Positions 50,083 through 57,478 of a stretch of DNA of 64,000 bases are shown here, piece by piece. Both the position numbers and the translations under genes were made by a program. This stretch comes from Zavarzinia aquatilis. Its GTDB lineage: Bacteria; Pseudomonadota; Alphaproteobacteria; Zavarziniales; Zavarziniaceae. Every line of letters starts with the position of its first letter. The first letter of the stretch is position 1. A model generated the notes under the pieces. That model saw nothing but the letters and a program-made list of their open reading frames with translations, did not search any database and had not been told where the DNA came from. The DNA is taken from contig NZ_QGLE01000014.1 in assembly GCF_003173035.1 (NCBI RefSeq), forward strand, positions 409 to 64,408, read 5' to 3'.

Positions 50083-52671
50083 TCACTCCCCGGCGGCGCG
50101 GGTGGGTTGGGCGTCGGCCCGGCCGAGCACGGCGCCAAGGAATTCGCCGATCTGCACGGTGAAGTCCCGGGCGCGCGGGATGACCCCCGCCATGCTGAAG
50201 GCGGCATGGATCAGCCCATCGAGCCGGATCGAGCGCACCTCGACCCCCGCCGCGGCGAGGCGGCGGGCGTAGTCCTCGCCCTCGTCGCGCAGGGGGTCGC
50301 ATTCGGCGGAGAGGACGAGGCAGGGCGGCAGACCGGCCAGGCTCGCGGCGTGAACAGGCGAGGCGAGCGGCGAATGCTCCGCCCCCGTGCCCGCCAGATA
50401 GGCGGCGAACATGCCTTCCGCCGCCTTTGTCGACAGGATCGGCCCCTCGGCATATTCGACGCGGGAGGCGGTCTTCGCCGCGCCGTCGATGGCCGGGGTG
50501 ATCAGCACCTGCGCGGCGACGCGCGGCCCGCCGCCGTCCCTGGCGCGCAGGGCGGCGACGGCGGCCAGCAACCCGCCCGCGCTTTCACCCGCGACCACCA
50601 GCCGGTCGGCATCGCCGCCGAAGCGCGCGGCATGGACGGCCGCCCATTCGAGCGCGGCGAATGTATCGTCGGTCGCCGCCGGGAAGGGATGCTCCGGCGC
50701 CAGACGGTAACCCGGCGCGACCACGACGAGGCCGAGATCGTCGGCCAGCGCGCGGCACGGCTTGTCGATCGCGTCGATACTGCCGGCGATGAAACCGCCG
50801 CCGTGGCAGAAGACGACGACCGGCAGCAGCCCGGCCCTTCCCTTCGGCCGATAGACGCGCACCGGCCGCTCGCCCGTCTTCGTCGGATAGGCGGTCGCCG
50901 TCACCTCGACATCGCGCGCGTCGCCCTGCAGCATCGAGAAACTGTCGACGAGGGCCCGCGTCTCCTCGACCGTGCAGTCGTGCAGCGCCTTGGTGCCCTG
51001 GCCCTGCAACACGCCCATGAGGCCGAGCACGGCCGGATCGAGCTTCATCATGGGCGGCAGCGCGGCCCGCCGCGTACCGACGACGAAGCCGCCATAACCG
51101 AGCTGCTGCATCTCCGCCGTCATCTGGCGATAGAGCTGGGCGCTGCCGGTGAAGATATAGGTGCCGGTGCGCTTGCCGTCGATATTGGCGCCCATGTACC
51201 AGGACTTGGCCTTGGGGAACAGGGTCAGGCCGAGCAGGCCGTTGACGATACGCGACCAGTGTTCCTCCGCCTCCGCCGTCGCCTCGATCATGTCGGCGCC
51301 GCGGTCGAGGGTGTAACGGACGGCGTCCGTCGCGAGGTCGACGTGATCCTCGATCGCCAGCGGGTTGTTGTAGAGCGCGACGGCGCTGGTCGGCCCGGTG
51401 ATGGTGAAGAGATTGGGGAAATCATGCATGGCGATGCCGAGGTAATTGCGCGGCCCGTCCTGCCACCGCTCCGCCAGCGTCGCGCCGTTCCGCCCGACGA
51501 GACCGAGATGGACGAGCGGCCCGGTCACCGAGTCGAAGCCGATGGCGAAGATCAGCACGTCGAGCGGATATTCGACCCCGCCCGCGACGATGCCCCGCTC
51601 GGTCAGGTGCTCGACCGGCTTCGTCCGCACGTCGATCAGGTCGACATTGTCCTGATTGAAGATGTCGAAATAATCGGTCTCGAAGGCGAGGCGCTTGGTG
51701 GCGAAGGGATGGTCGGTCGGGCACAGCAGCTCGGCGACGCCGGGCTTGGTCACCCGCGCCCTGATCTTGTCGCGGACGTAATCGGCGACGTCATCATTGA
51801 CGGCCTGGCTGGACAGCACGTCGGCATAAGACGAGACCAGCAGCGGCCAGCCGCCCTTGCTCCACAGCCGGTCGTATTTCGCCTTGCGCGCCTCGGCGGG
51901 GACGAGGGTGCCGGAAATTTCCGGCCGCTCGAAAGGAATGCCCATGAAGGTCTCGCGGGCGCCGGCGCGGATTTCCGCGTGATGATCGGCGACCCAGCGG
52001 CGCTTCTCCTCGGACAGGCTCTCGTTGCCGAGGGGCAGGGCGAAATTGGGCGTGCGCTGGAACACGGTCAGGTGCGCCGCCTGTTTCGCCACCTCCTGAA
52101 TGACCTGAATGCCGGTCGAGCCGGTGCCGATGATGCCGACCCGCTTGCCGGTGAAATCCACCGGGTGATGCGGCCACTGGCTCGTCGTGTAGACCTCGCC
52201 CTTGAAGCGGTCCAGCCCCGCGAAATCGGGCGGCTTGGGAATCGAGAGATTACCGCTGGCCGCGATCAGGAAGCGCGTCGTGCAGACGCCGCCGTCGCTG
52301 GTCGAGACGGTCCAGACGTGATCCTCGTCGTCCCAGACGGCGCTGGTGATGCGCGTCCCGAAAGTGAAGGCGCGGCGCAGGTCGAGGGTGTCGGCGACGA
52401 ATTCGAGGTAGGACAGGATTTCCGGCTGGGCGGCGAAACGCTCGCTCCAGGTCCAGCGCTTCTGAATCTCTTCCGAGAAGGAATAGGCGTAATGGACCGA
52501 TTCGATGTCGCAGCGCGCCCCGGGATAACGGTTCCACCACCAGGTGCCACCCACCCCGCCGGCCGCGTCGAAGCCCTTGACCGAAAGGCCCAGTTCGTCG
52601 CGGAATTTGTGCACTGCGTACAAACCGGAAAAGCCGGCGCCGATGACGACGATGTCGTGATGCTGGGGCAT
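50083..52671 (-). CDS. Baeyer-Villiger monooxygenase fused to HSL-type esterase
   Basis: Protein of 862 residues in two enzymes. Residues 1 to about 535 are a class B flavin monooxygenase: FAD motif GAGFSG (11-16), GGTWWWNRYPGARCD, second Rossmann GTGSTG (182-187), FAIGFD. The BVMO fingerprint at 156-167 reads FKGEVYTTSQWP, with Thr162 where His is usual. Residues about 585-850 are a hormone-sensitive-lipase-type hydrolase: HGGGF (623-627), GESAGG with Ser697, Asp792 and His822. Expected chemistry is ketone to ester, then ester to alcohol plus acid, in one chain. ATG 52671 has GGAGGAGGG just upstream; the frame stays open above it. A PucR-type regulator is divergent. Confidence 0.9.
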   Translation of the reverse strand: MPQHHDIVVIGAGFSGLYAVHKFRDELGLSVKGFDAAGGVGGTWWWNRYPGARCDIESVHYAYSFSEEIQKRWTWSERFAAQPEILSYLEFVADTLDLRRAFTFGTRITSAVWDDEDHVWTVSTSDGGVCTTRFLIAASGNLSIPKPPDFAGLDRFKGEVYTTSQWPHHPVDFTGKRVGIIGTGSTGIQVIQEVAKQAAHLTVFQRTPNFALPLGNESLSEEKRRWVADHHAEIRAGARETFMGIPFERPEISGTLVPAEARKAKYDRLWSKGGWPLLVSSYADVLSSQAVNDDVADYVRDKIRARVTKPGVAELLCPTDHPFATKRLAFETDYFDIFNQDNVDLIDVRTKPVEHLTERGIVAGGVEYPLDVLIFAIGFDSVTGPLVHLGLVGRNGATLAERWQDGPRNYLGIAMHDFPNLFTITGPTSAVALYNNPLAIEDHVDLATDAVRYTLDRGADMIEATAEAEEHWSRIVNGLLGLTLFPKAKSWYMGANIDGKRTGTYIFTGSAQLYRQMTAEMQQLGYGGFVVGTRRAALPPMMKLDPAVLGLMGVLQGQGTKALHDCTVEETRALVDSFSMLQGDARDVEVTATAYPTKTGERPVRVYRPKGRAGLLPVVVFCHGGGFIAGSIDAIDKPCRALADDLGLVVVAPGYRLAPEHPFPAATDDTFAALEWAAVHAARFGGDADRLVVAGESAGGLLAAVAALRARDGGGPRVAAQVLITPAIDGAAKTASRVEYAEGPILSTKAAEGMFAAYLAGTGAEHSPLASPVHAASLAGLPPCLVLSAECDPLRDEGEDYARRLAAAGVEVRSIRLDGLIHAAFSMAGVIPRARDFTVQIGEFLGAVLGRADAQPTRAAGE

Positions 52672-52774
52672 TCTGCCCTCCTCCCATGAATTATTGTTCT
52701 TGGTGGAAGAAATCTGGCAAAAATCGCCCCGGTCGTCTTCGGGCGAATGGATAGAAGCCCGCAACAGTTTTGAC

Positions 52775-52789
52775 CATTTGGCGCAAATG
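52775..52789. promoter_or_regulatory. perfect dyad in the divergent regulator/monooxygenase promoter
   Basis: CATTTG (52775-52780), GCG, CAAATG (52784-52789): a perfect 6-3-6 inverted repeat in the 133-base space between the monooxygenase-esterase gene and the regulator. It lies 15 bases before the chosen regulator ATG, a good place for an autoregulatory operator. Binding by the regulator is inferred. Confidence 0.5.
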
Positions 52790-52804
52790 CCGCATCCTGT
52801 CGCC

Positions 52805-54022
52805 ATGACCCTTTCCACCGATCCCGCTGCCTGGGTGCGCCGCGTGGCGGCTGCGCTGCTGCCGGACACCCACGCCATCGGCGGCGAGGTCGCGCGCCAG
52901 ATCGGCGCGCGAATGCCCGAAATCGCGGCCTTCGGCGCCAGCGAAACCGTGCTGACCACCTGCCGGGCCAATACGTCGGGCATCTTCGATTATCTGAGCC
53001 GGGGCGTGCCGCTCGAGACCTTCACCCCGACGGAGGAAGTGATCACCCTGACCCGTCTGCTGGTGAAACAGGGGCTGACGGGCAATTTCGTGTTCCGCGC
53101 CTATCCCATCGGCATCCAGTATCTGATCGAAATCTGGGCCGACGCGGTGCGCGACCATGGCCCGCCCGGTCCCATCGCGGTCGACGTGGTGAAGACCGGC
53201 GCGTCCTACATGATGGCCTGGCTCGACCTCATCACCGCCCGCCTGTCGGAGGAACATCGCCGGGAGCTGGAGCGCCTCGCCCGGGAACGCTCGCTGAGCC
53301 TCGTCGAAGCGGTGCGCCGGGTGATCGACGACCCTCCTACGGAGGCGGAAGCGGCGTCCCACCGCCTCGGCTACCCGCTGAAGGGCCGGCATGTCGCCAT
53401 GATCCTGCGCGAGCCGCCGCAAGGGGCCGGCCCCCCGACCCCGGTCGAGGCCATCGTGCAGGACTGGGGCGAGGCGCTGCGGGCCGAACACAGCCTGATC
53501 GTCCGGGTCGATGCCCGAACCAGCTGGTGCTGGCTGTCGCTGCGCCCCGGACCGCCGCGCCCGTGGCGGCCAAGGCAGAGCGGCATCGTCGCCGGCATCG
53601 GGCGCCCGGCCACCGGCATCGCCGGTTTCGCCAGTAGTCACCGCGACGCGGCGGATGCGCTGCGGGTCGCTGAGCGCATCCTGCCCCCGGGCGACACCGT
53701 TGTGTCCTTCGAGACGGCGTCGATGGCCGCGCTGTGCGCGGCGGAGCCGGCGCGCCTATCCGCCTTCATCGGCGATGAACTCGGGCCGCTGGCCGGCACC
53801 GGTGCCGCCGCGCGGCGCGGGCGCGAGACCCTGGCGGCCTTCTATGCCGCCAATTGCAATTTCCGCTCGGCCGCGGCGGCGCTTGGCCTGCATCACAACA
53901 CGATCCGCTACCGGCTGGAACAGATCGAGGCCCAGCTCGGCCATCCGGTCGGCGAGCGGCGCCTGCAGACCGAGCTGGCGCTGCATCTCTTCGCCCTGTT
54001 CGGCGCCAGCCTCAGCGCGTGA
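52805..54022 (+). CDS. PucR/CdaR-type helix-turn-helix regulator
   Basis: Regulator of 405 residues. The C terminus has the PucR-type HTH (FYAANCNFRSAAAALGLHHNTIRYRLEQIEAQLG, landmark near residues 350-383). The N-terminal two thirds form a sensory region (FGASETVLTTCRANTSGIFDYL, RAYPIGIQYLIEIW) like that of activators for aromatic, alcohol or alkane-related operons. It is divergent from the monooxygenase-esterase and is the obvious candidate activator for it. ATG 52805 was chosen; an in-frame ATG at 52787 falls inside the dyad. Its 3-prime end overlaps the convergent 54012 gene by 11 bases. Confidence 0.82.
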   Translation: MTLSTDPAAWVRRVAAALLPDTHAIGGEVARQIGARMPEIAAFGASETVLTTCRANTSGIFDYLSRGVPLETFTPTEEVITLTRLLVKQGLTGNFVFRAYPIGIQYLIEIWADAVRDHGPPGPIAVDVVKTGASYMMAWLDLITARLSEEHRRELERLARERSLSLVEAVRRVIDDPPTEAEAASHRLGYPLKGRHVAMILREPPQGAGPPTPVEAIVQDWGEALRAEHSLIVRVDARTSWCWLSLRPGPPRPWRPRQSGIVAGIGRPATGIAGFASSHRDAADALRVAERILPPGDTVVSFETASMAALCAAEPARLSAFIGDELGPLAGTGAAARRGRETLAAFYAANCNFRSAAAALGLHHNTIRYRLEQIEAQLGHPVGERRLQTELALHLFALFGASLSA

Positions 54023-54689
54023 CCCCGGGCCCCAGCGGCTCGAGGAAGAAGGCGGTCAGGCCCTTGAGGTCGATGGCGGCGGACATGCGGGTGCGGCCAT
54101 CGCGGGCACGTTGGCGCACCTCTTCGGCAAGGGCATCGAGATCGGCGCTGTCGACATCATAAAGCGCGAGATAGCCCTGCCCCTCGCCCAGAGGATCGAG
54201 GAACGGCATGGCGAGGCGATAACGCCGCGCCCCGAAGATGCCGGGGATCGCGCAGACCTCGGGCACATGGGTCGTGTCGTACCAGGTGTTGAAAGCCGCC
54301 TCCTGCCCCTCGGTGGGGCGCGACAGGGCGACGAAGAGCTGGCGGCGATGCCCCGCCTCACCGTGGAAGGGCCCCTGCGGACTGAAGACGAGGGCGGTCA
54401 GCGTCGCGCCGTCGAGCGCATCGCTGACGGCGATCCGTCCATCGGCATGGGCATCGACCAGTTCAGCCAGCAGCGCCCCGAGGTCGTCACCCTCGAGGTC
54501 GTAGACCACGGCGTGGCTCCACGGCACTTCGCCCCGGAACGGCAGCGCGACGCGGAAACGCTGTGCCCCGACAAAGCCGGGCAGCCGCATCAGGTCCGGG
54601 ATATGCTGTGTCTCGTACCAGTCATGGAATTCTGCCGTCCGATCGGCGCTGGCCGGATTGGACAATACGATCTGCACATGTCGGGCCAT
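54012..54689 (-). CDS. tandem dimeric alpha-beta barrel protein, unknown
   Basis: Protein of 225 residues made of two similar halves: residues about 5-105 with EFHDWYETQHIPDLMRLPGF and GAQRFRVALPF, and 117-220 with AFNTWYDTTHVPEVCAIPGI and GARRYRLAMPF. The repeated WYxTxHxPxxxxxPG pattern is that of ferredoxin-like dimeric barrels (EthD/DUF4286-like), where a His is often catalytic or ligand-binding. No reaction can be assigned. ATG 54689 follows AAGGTGGGG. It overlaps the regulator gene at the 3-prime ends and is divergent from fumC. Confidence 0.7.
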   Translation of the reverse strand: MARHVQIVLSNPASADRTAEFHDWYETQHIPDLMRLPGFVGAQRFRVALPFRGEVPWSHAVVYDLEGDDLGALLAELVDAHADGRIAVSDALDGATLTALVFSPQGPFHGEAGHRRQLFVALSRPTEGQEAAFNTWYDTTHVPEVCAIPGIFGARRYRLAMPFLDPLGEGQGYLALYDVDSADLDALAEEVRQRARDGRTRMSAAIDLKGLTAFFLEPLGPGVTR

Positions 54690-54789
54690 CGTCCCCACCT
54701 TGTCGCTGGTCGCCGCCTTGTCTTCGGCGGGCTGACACGGAACAGTCGCCGAATACCGTTACCATGAGACCGTCCATATGGAGGAGCAG

Positions 54790-56193
54790 ATGGGCAATAC
54801 CCGGATCGAGCGCGACAGCTTCGGCCCCATCGAGGTGCCGGCCGATCGCCTCTGGGGTGCCAATACCCAGCGCAGCCTGGAGAATTTTCCCATCGGCGGC
54901 CCCGCCGAGCGGATGCCGGCGGCCATCATCCGCGGCCTCGCGCTGGTCAAGCTGGCGGCGGCGCGGGTCAATGGCGCCCTCGGCGTGCTGCCCCCCGAAC
55001 TCGCGGCCGCCATCGCCGAAGCCGCGACCGAAGTCGCCGACGGCCGCCACGCCGACGAATTCCCGCTGGTGATCTGGCAGACCGGCTCGGGCACCCAGTC
55101 CAACATGAATGTGAACGAGGTGATCGCCAACCGCGCCAACGACATGCTGGGCGGCGCGCGCGGCTCGAAATCGCCGGTTCATCCGAACGACCATGTGAAT
55201 TTCGGCCAGTCGTCAAACGACAGTTTCCCGACCGCGATCCATGTCGCGGCCGCCGAGGAAACCGCCCGCCGGCTGCTGCCTTCGCTGCGCCATCTGCACG
55301 AGGCGCTGAAGGCCAAGGCGGCGGAATGGGCCGATGTGATCAAGATGGGCCGCACCCATCTGCAGGATGCGGTCCCCCTCACCCTCGGCCAGGAATTCGG
55401 CGGCTATGCCGCCCAGCTCGGCTTCGCCATCGCCGGCATCGACCATGCGCTGCAGGGCGTGCTCGACCTCGCCCAGGGCGGCACCGCCGTCGGCACCGGC
55501 CTCAACGCCATCGAAGGCTTCGATGCAAGGGTGGCCGAGGAATTGTCGCGCCTGACCGGAATTGCCTTCCGCAGCGCGCCCGACAAATTCGCCGCCCTCG
55601 CCGGGCATGAGCCGGCGGCGGCCCTGTCGGCGGCGGTCGAGGTCGCGGCCATCGCCTGTTTCAAGATCGCCAGCGACATCCGCCTGATGGGCTCCGGCCC
55701 CCGCTCCGGCCTTGGCGAATTGTCCCTGCCCGAGAACGAGCCCGGCTCGTCGATCATGCCGGGCAAGGTGAACCCGACCCAGGCGGAAGCCCTGACCATG
55801 GTCGCGACCCGCGTGCACGGCAATCACACCACCATCGCCTTTGCCGCCAGCCAGGGCCATTTCGAGCTGAATGTGTTCAAGCCGGTGATCGGCGCGACGC
55901 TGTTGCAGTCGATCGGCCTTCTTGGCGATGCCGCCCGCTCCTTCGCCGACCGCTGCGTCGCGGGCGCGCGTGCCAACACGGCGAAGCTGGACGAATCCTT
56001 GCGCCGCTCGCTGATGCTGGTGACCGCCCTCGCCCCCGAGATCGGCTACGACAATGCGGCGAAGATCGCCAAACACGCCCATCACCACGACCAGACCCTG
56101 CGCGAGGCCGCGCTCGAACTCGGCCTGATCGACGCGGATCGCTTCGACCTGCTGGTCGACCCGCGCCGGATGCTCGGTCCCGACAAGCCCTAG
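54790..56193 (+). CDS. fumC: fumarate hydratase class II
   Basis: Iron-free, oxygen-stable fumarase of 467 residues. Signatures are TQRSLENFPIG near the N terminus, QTGSGTQSNMNVNEVIANRA, the active-site GRTHLQDAVPLTLGQEFGGY, and the superfamily signature GSSIMPGKVNPTQAEA. ATG 54790 is favoured because GGAGGAG lies 4 bases upstream; an in-frame ATG at 54778 is possible. The ribbon-helix-helix gene begins 9 bases after the stop. The genome thus has both fumarase types within 10 kb. Confidence 0.97.
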   Translation: MGNTRIERDSFGPIEVPADRLWGANTQRSLENFPIGGPAERMPAAIIRGLALVKLAAARVNGALGVLPPELAAAIAEAATEVADGRHADEFPLVIWQTGSGTQSNMNVNEVIANRANDMLGGARGSKSPVHPNDHVNFGQSSNDSFPTAIHVAAAEETARRLLPSLRHLHEALKAKAAEWADVIKMGRTHLQDAVPLTLGQEFGGYAAQLGFAIAGIDHALQGVLDLAQGGTAVGTGLNAIEGFDARVAEELSRLTGIAFRSAPDKFAALAGHEPAAALSAAVEVAAIACFKIASDIRLMGSGPRSGLGELSLPENEPGSSIMPGKVNPTQAEALTMVATRVHGNHTTIAFAASQGHFELNVFKPVIGATLLQSIGLLGDAARSFADRCVAGARANTAKLDESLRRSLMLVTALAPEIGYDNAAKIAKHAHHHDQTLREAALELGLIDADRFDLLVDPRRMLGPDKP

Positions 56194-56202
56194 AGGAGTA
56201 TC

Positions 56203-56436
56203 ATGCAAAAGCGCTCGATCGAGATCGCCGGCCATCGCACGTCGGTCAGCCTGGAAGACAGCTTCTGGCAGGCCCTGTCCGATTACGCCCGGCAGCAGGG
56301 GGCGACGATCAACGCGCTGGTGACCGAGATTGACACCGGCCGCGACCCCGACAGCAACCTCTCGAGCGCGATCCGCCAGTTTTTGCTGGCCGCCGCGCGG
56401 GCCGGCCGGCTGCCGCTCCCGGGCGGCGACGACTAG
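56203..56436 (+). CDS. ribbon-helix-helix domain protein
   Basis: Protein of 77 residues of the RHH_4 type common in alphaproteobacteria: RSIEIAGHRTSVSLEDSFWQAL forms the strand and first helix, and INALVTEIDTGRD plus LSSAIRQFLLAAA the rest. RHH folds bind DNA as dimers, but this subfamily has no proven target. GAGGAG lies 5 bases before the ATG. It is almost certainly cotranscribed with fumC, the same pairing being common in the class (from memory). Confidence 0.85.
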   Translation: MQKRSIEIAGHRTSVSLEDSFWQALSDYARQQGATINALVTEIDTGRDPDSNLSSAIRQFLLAAARAGRLPLPGGDD

Positions 56437-56473
56437 GTTTTTTCCGGCTACGGAAAGGAATTCGCCCTCCTGT

Positions 56474-56557
56474 CGTCATCCCGGCGCAGACCGGGATCCT
56501 GGGCCGGCAAGCGCGCCTCTCTCGTCCAAAGGCCCCGGCCTTCGCCGAGGCGACGAC
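56474..56557. repeat. degenerate copy of the extragenic palindrome
   Basis: The left arm CGTCATCCCGGC...CCGGGATCC (56474-56499) matches the arms at 34778-34858. The right arm (56531-56557, GGCCCCGGCCTTCGCCGAGG core) is diverged. It lies between the convergent ribbon-helix-helix and transglutaminase genes. Confidence 0.65.
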
Positions 56558-56584
56558 GATCAAGGGTCAATCAAACCACCGGCC

Positions 56585-57478
56585 TCACTCGCCGTCATCG
56601 CCAAGCGTCACCGAAACCTCGACCTCCATGCCGAGATAGCCGCCGGCATCGCCGGTGAAACTGCCGGATATCGGGATCGCTTGCGCCGGATCGCGGGTGA
56701 CGGCGACCCGGATCAGGGCTTCGCTGCCGATGAGACCATTGGTCGGATCATATTCGACCCAGCCGGCGCCGGGCAGGAACACTTCGGCCCAGGCGTGGGT
56801 CGCGCCGGCCCCCTGCACCGCAGCCCCCTCGGCACCGGCGTCGAGGGCGGGATCGTAGAGATAGCCCGAGACGAAACGCGCGCCGAGGCCAAGATGGCGA
56901 GCCGCCTCGATGAACAGCAGGGCGAAATCCCGGCAGGTGCCACTGCCCCGCTCCAGCGTCTCGACCGGGGTCTGCGTCCCCTCCTCGTCCCGGGCCTGAT
57001 AGGCGAAACCCTGGTGGATACCGTCGTTGATATCGCTCAGAAGGGCGAGCGTGTCCGTGCCCTTGGCCATGACGAAACCCGCCGCCCATTCGGCCAGCCG
57101 CCCCTTGGGATCGGGATAATGGGTCTCGCGCAAGGGCCCCAGATCGCGCCGGTCGTCCGAGGCATAAATGAAGGGATAGGTCGCGGCGTCGGCGTCGATA
57201 TCCATGCTGGGCGGCACATAAGGGTATCGCTCCAGCCGCAGCGTGCTTTCGATTTCCAGCACCGCCGCGTCTTCCGCGAATTCGGCGATGGCGATGGAAT
57301 TGCCGAAAACGTCGTGAATCCAGCGCAGTTCGGCTGGCGGCGACAGGCGCAGCGTCGCGTCGAGCAGGCGCAGGTCATGACTGTCCCGCGGCCTCAGCAT
57401 CAGCCGATGGGGGCCGAAGGTCACCGGCCCCGAATACTGGTAGCGGGTGACATGGCGAACCGTCATCCGGCCCGTCAT
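56585..57478 (-). CDS. transglutaminase-like cysteine protease family protein
   Basis: Protein of 297 residues. The N-terminal beta domain (VRHVTRYQYSGPVTFGPHRLMLRPRD, landmark residues 7-32) is the bacterial transglutaminase-like N-terminal region. The catalytic core has Cys182 in GSGTCRDFALLFIEAARHLG, His228 in ATHAWAEVFLPGAGW and Asp244 in EYDPTNG, a complete triad. Biological substrates of this bacterial family are mostly unknown. Its start codon overlaps the stop of the AsmA gene by one base (TGATG), so it is translated from the same message. Confidence 0.9.
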   Translation of the reverse strand: MTGRMTVRHVTRYQYSGPVTFGPHRLMLRPRDSHDLRLLDATLRLSPPAELRWIHDVFGNSIAIAEFAEDAAVLEIESTLRLERYPYVPPSMDIDADAATYPFIYASDDRRDLGPLRETHYPDPKGRLAEWAAGFVMAKGTDTLALLSDINDGIHQGFAYQARDEEGTQTPVETLERGSGTCRDFALLFIEAARHLGLGARFVSGYLYDPALDAGAEGAAVQGAGATHAWAEVFLPGAGWVEYDPTNGLIGSEALIRVAVTRDPAQAIPISGSFTGDAGGYLGMEVEVSVTLGDDGE

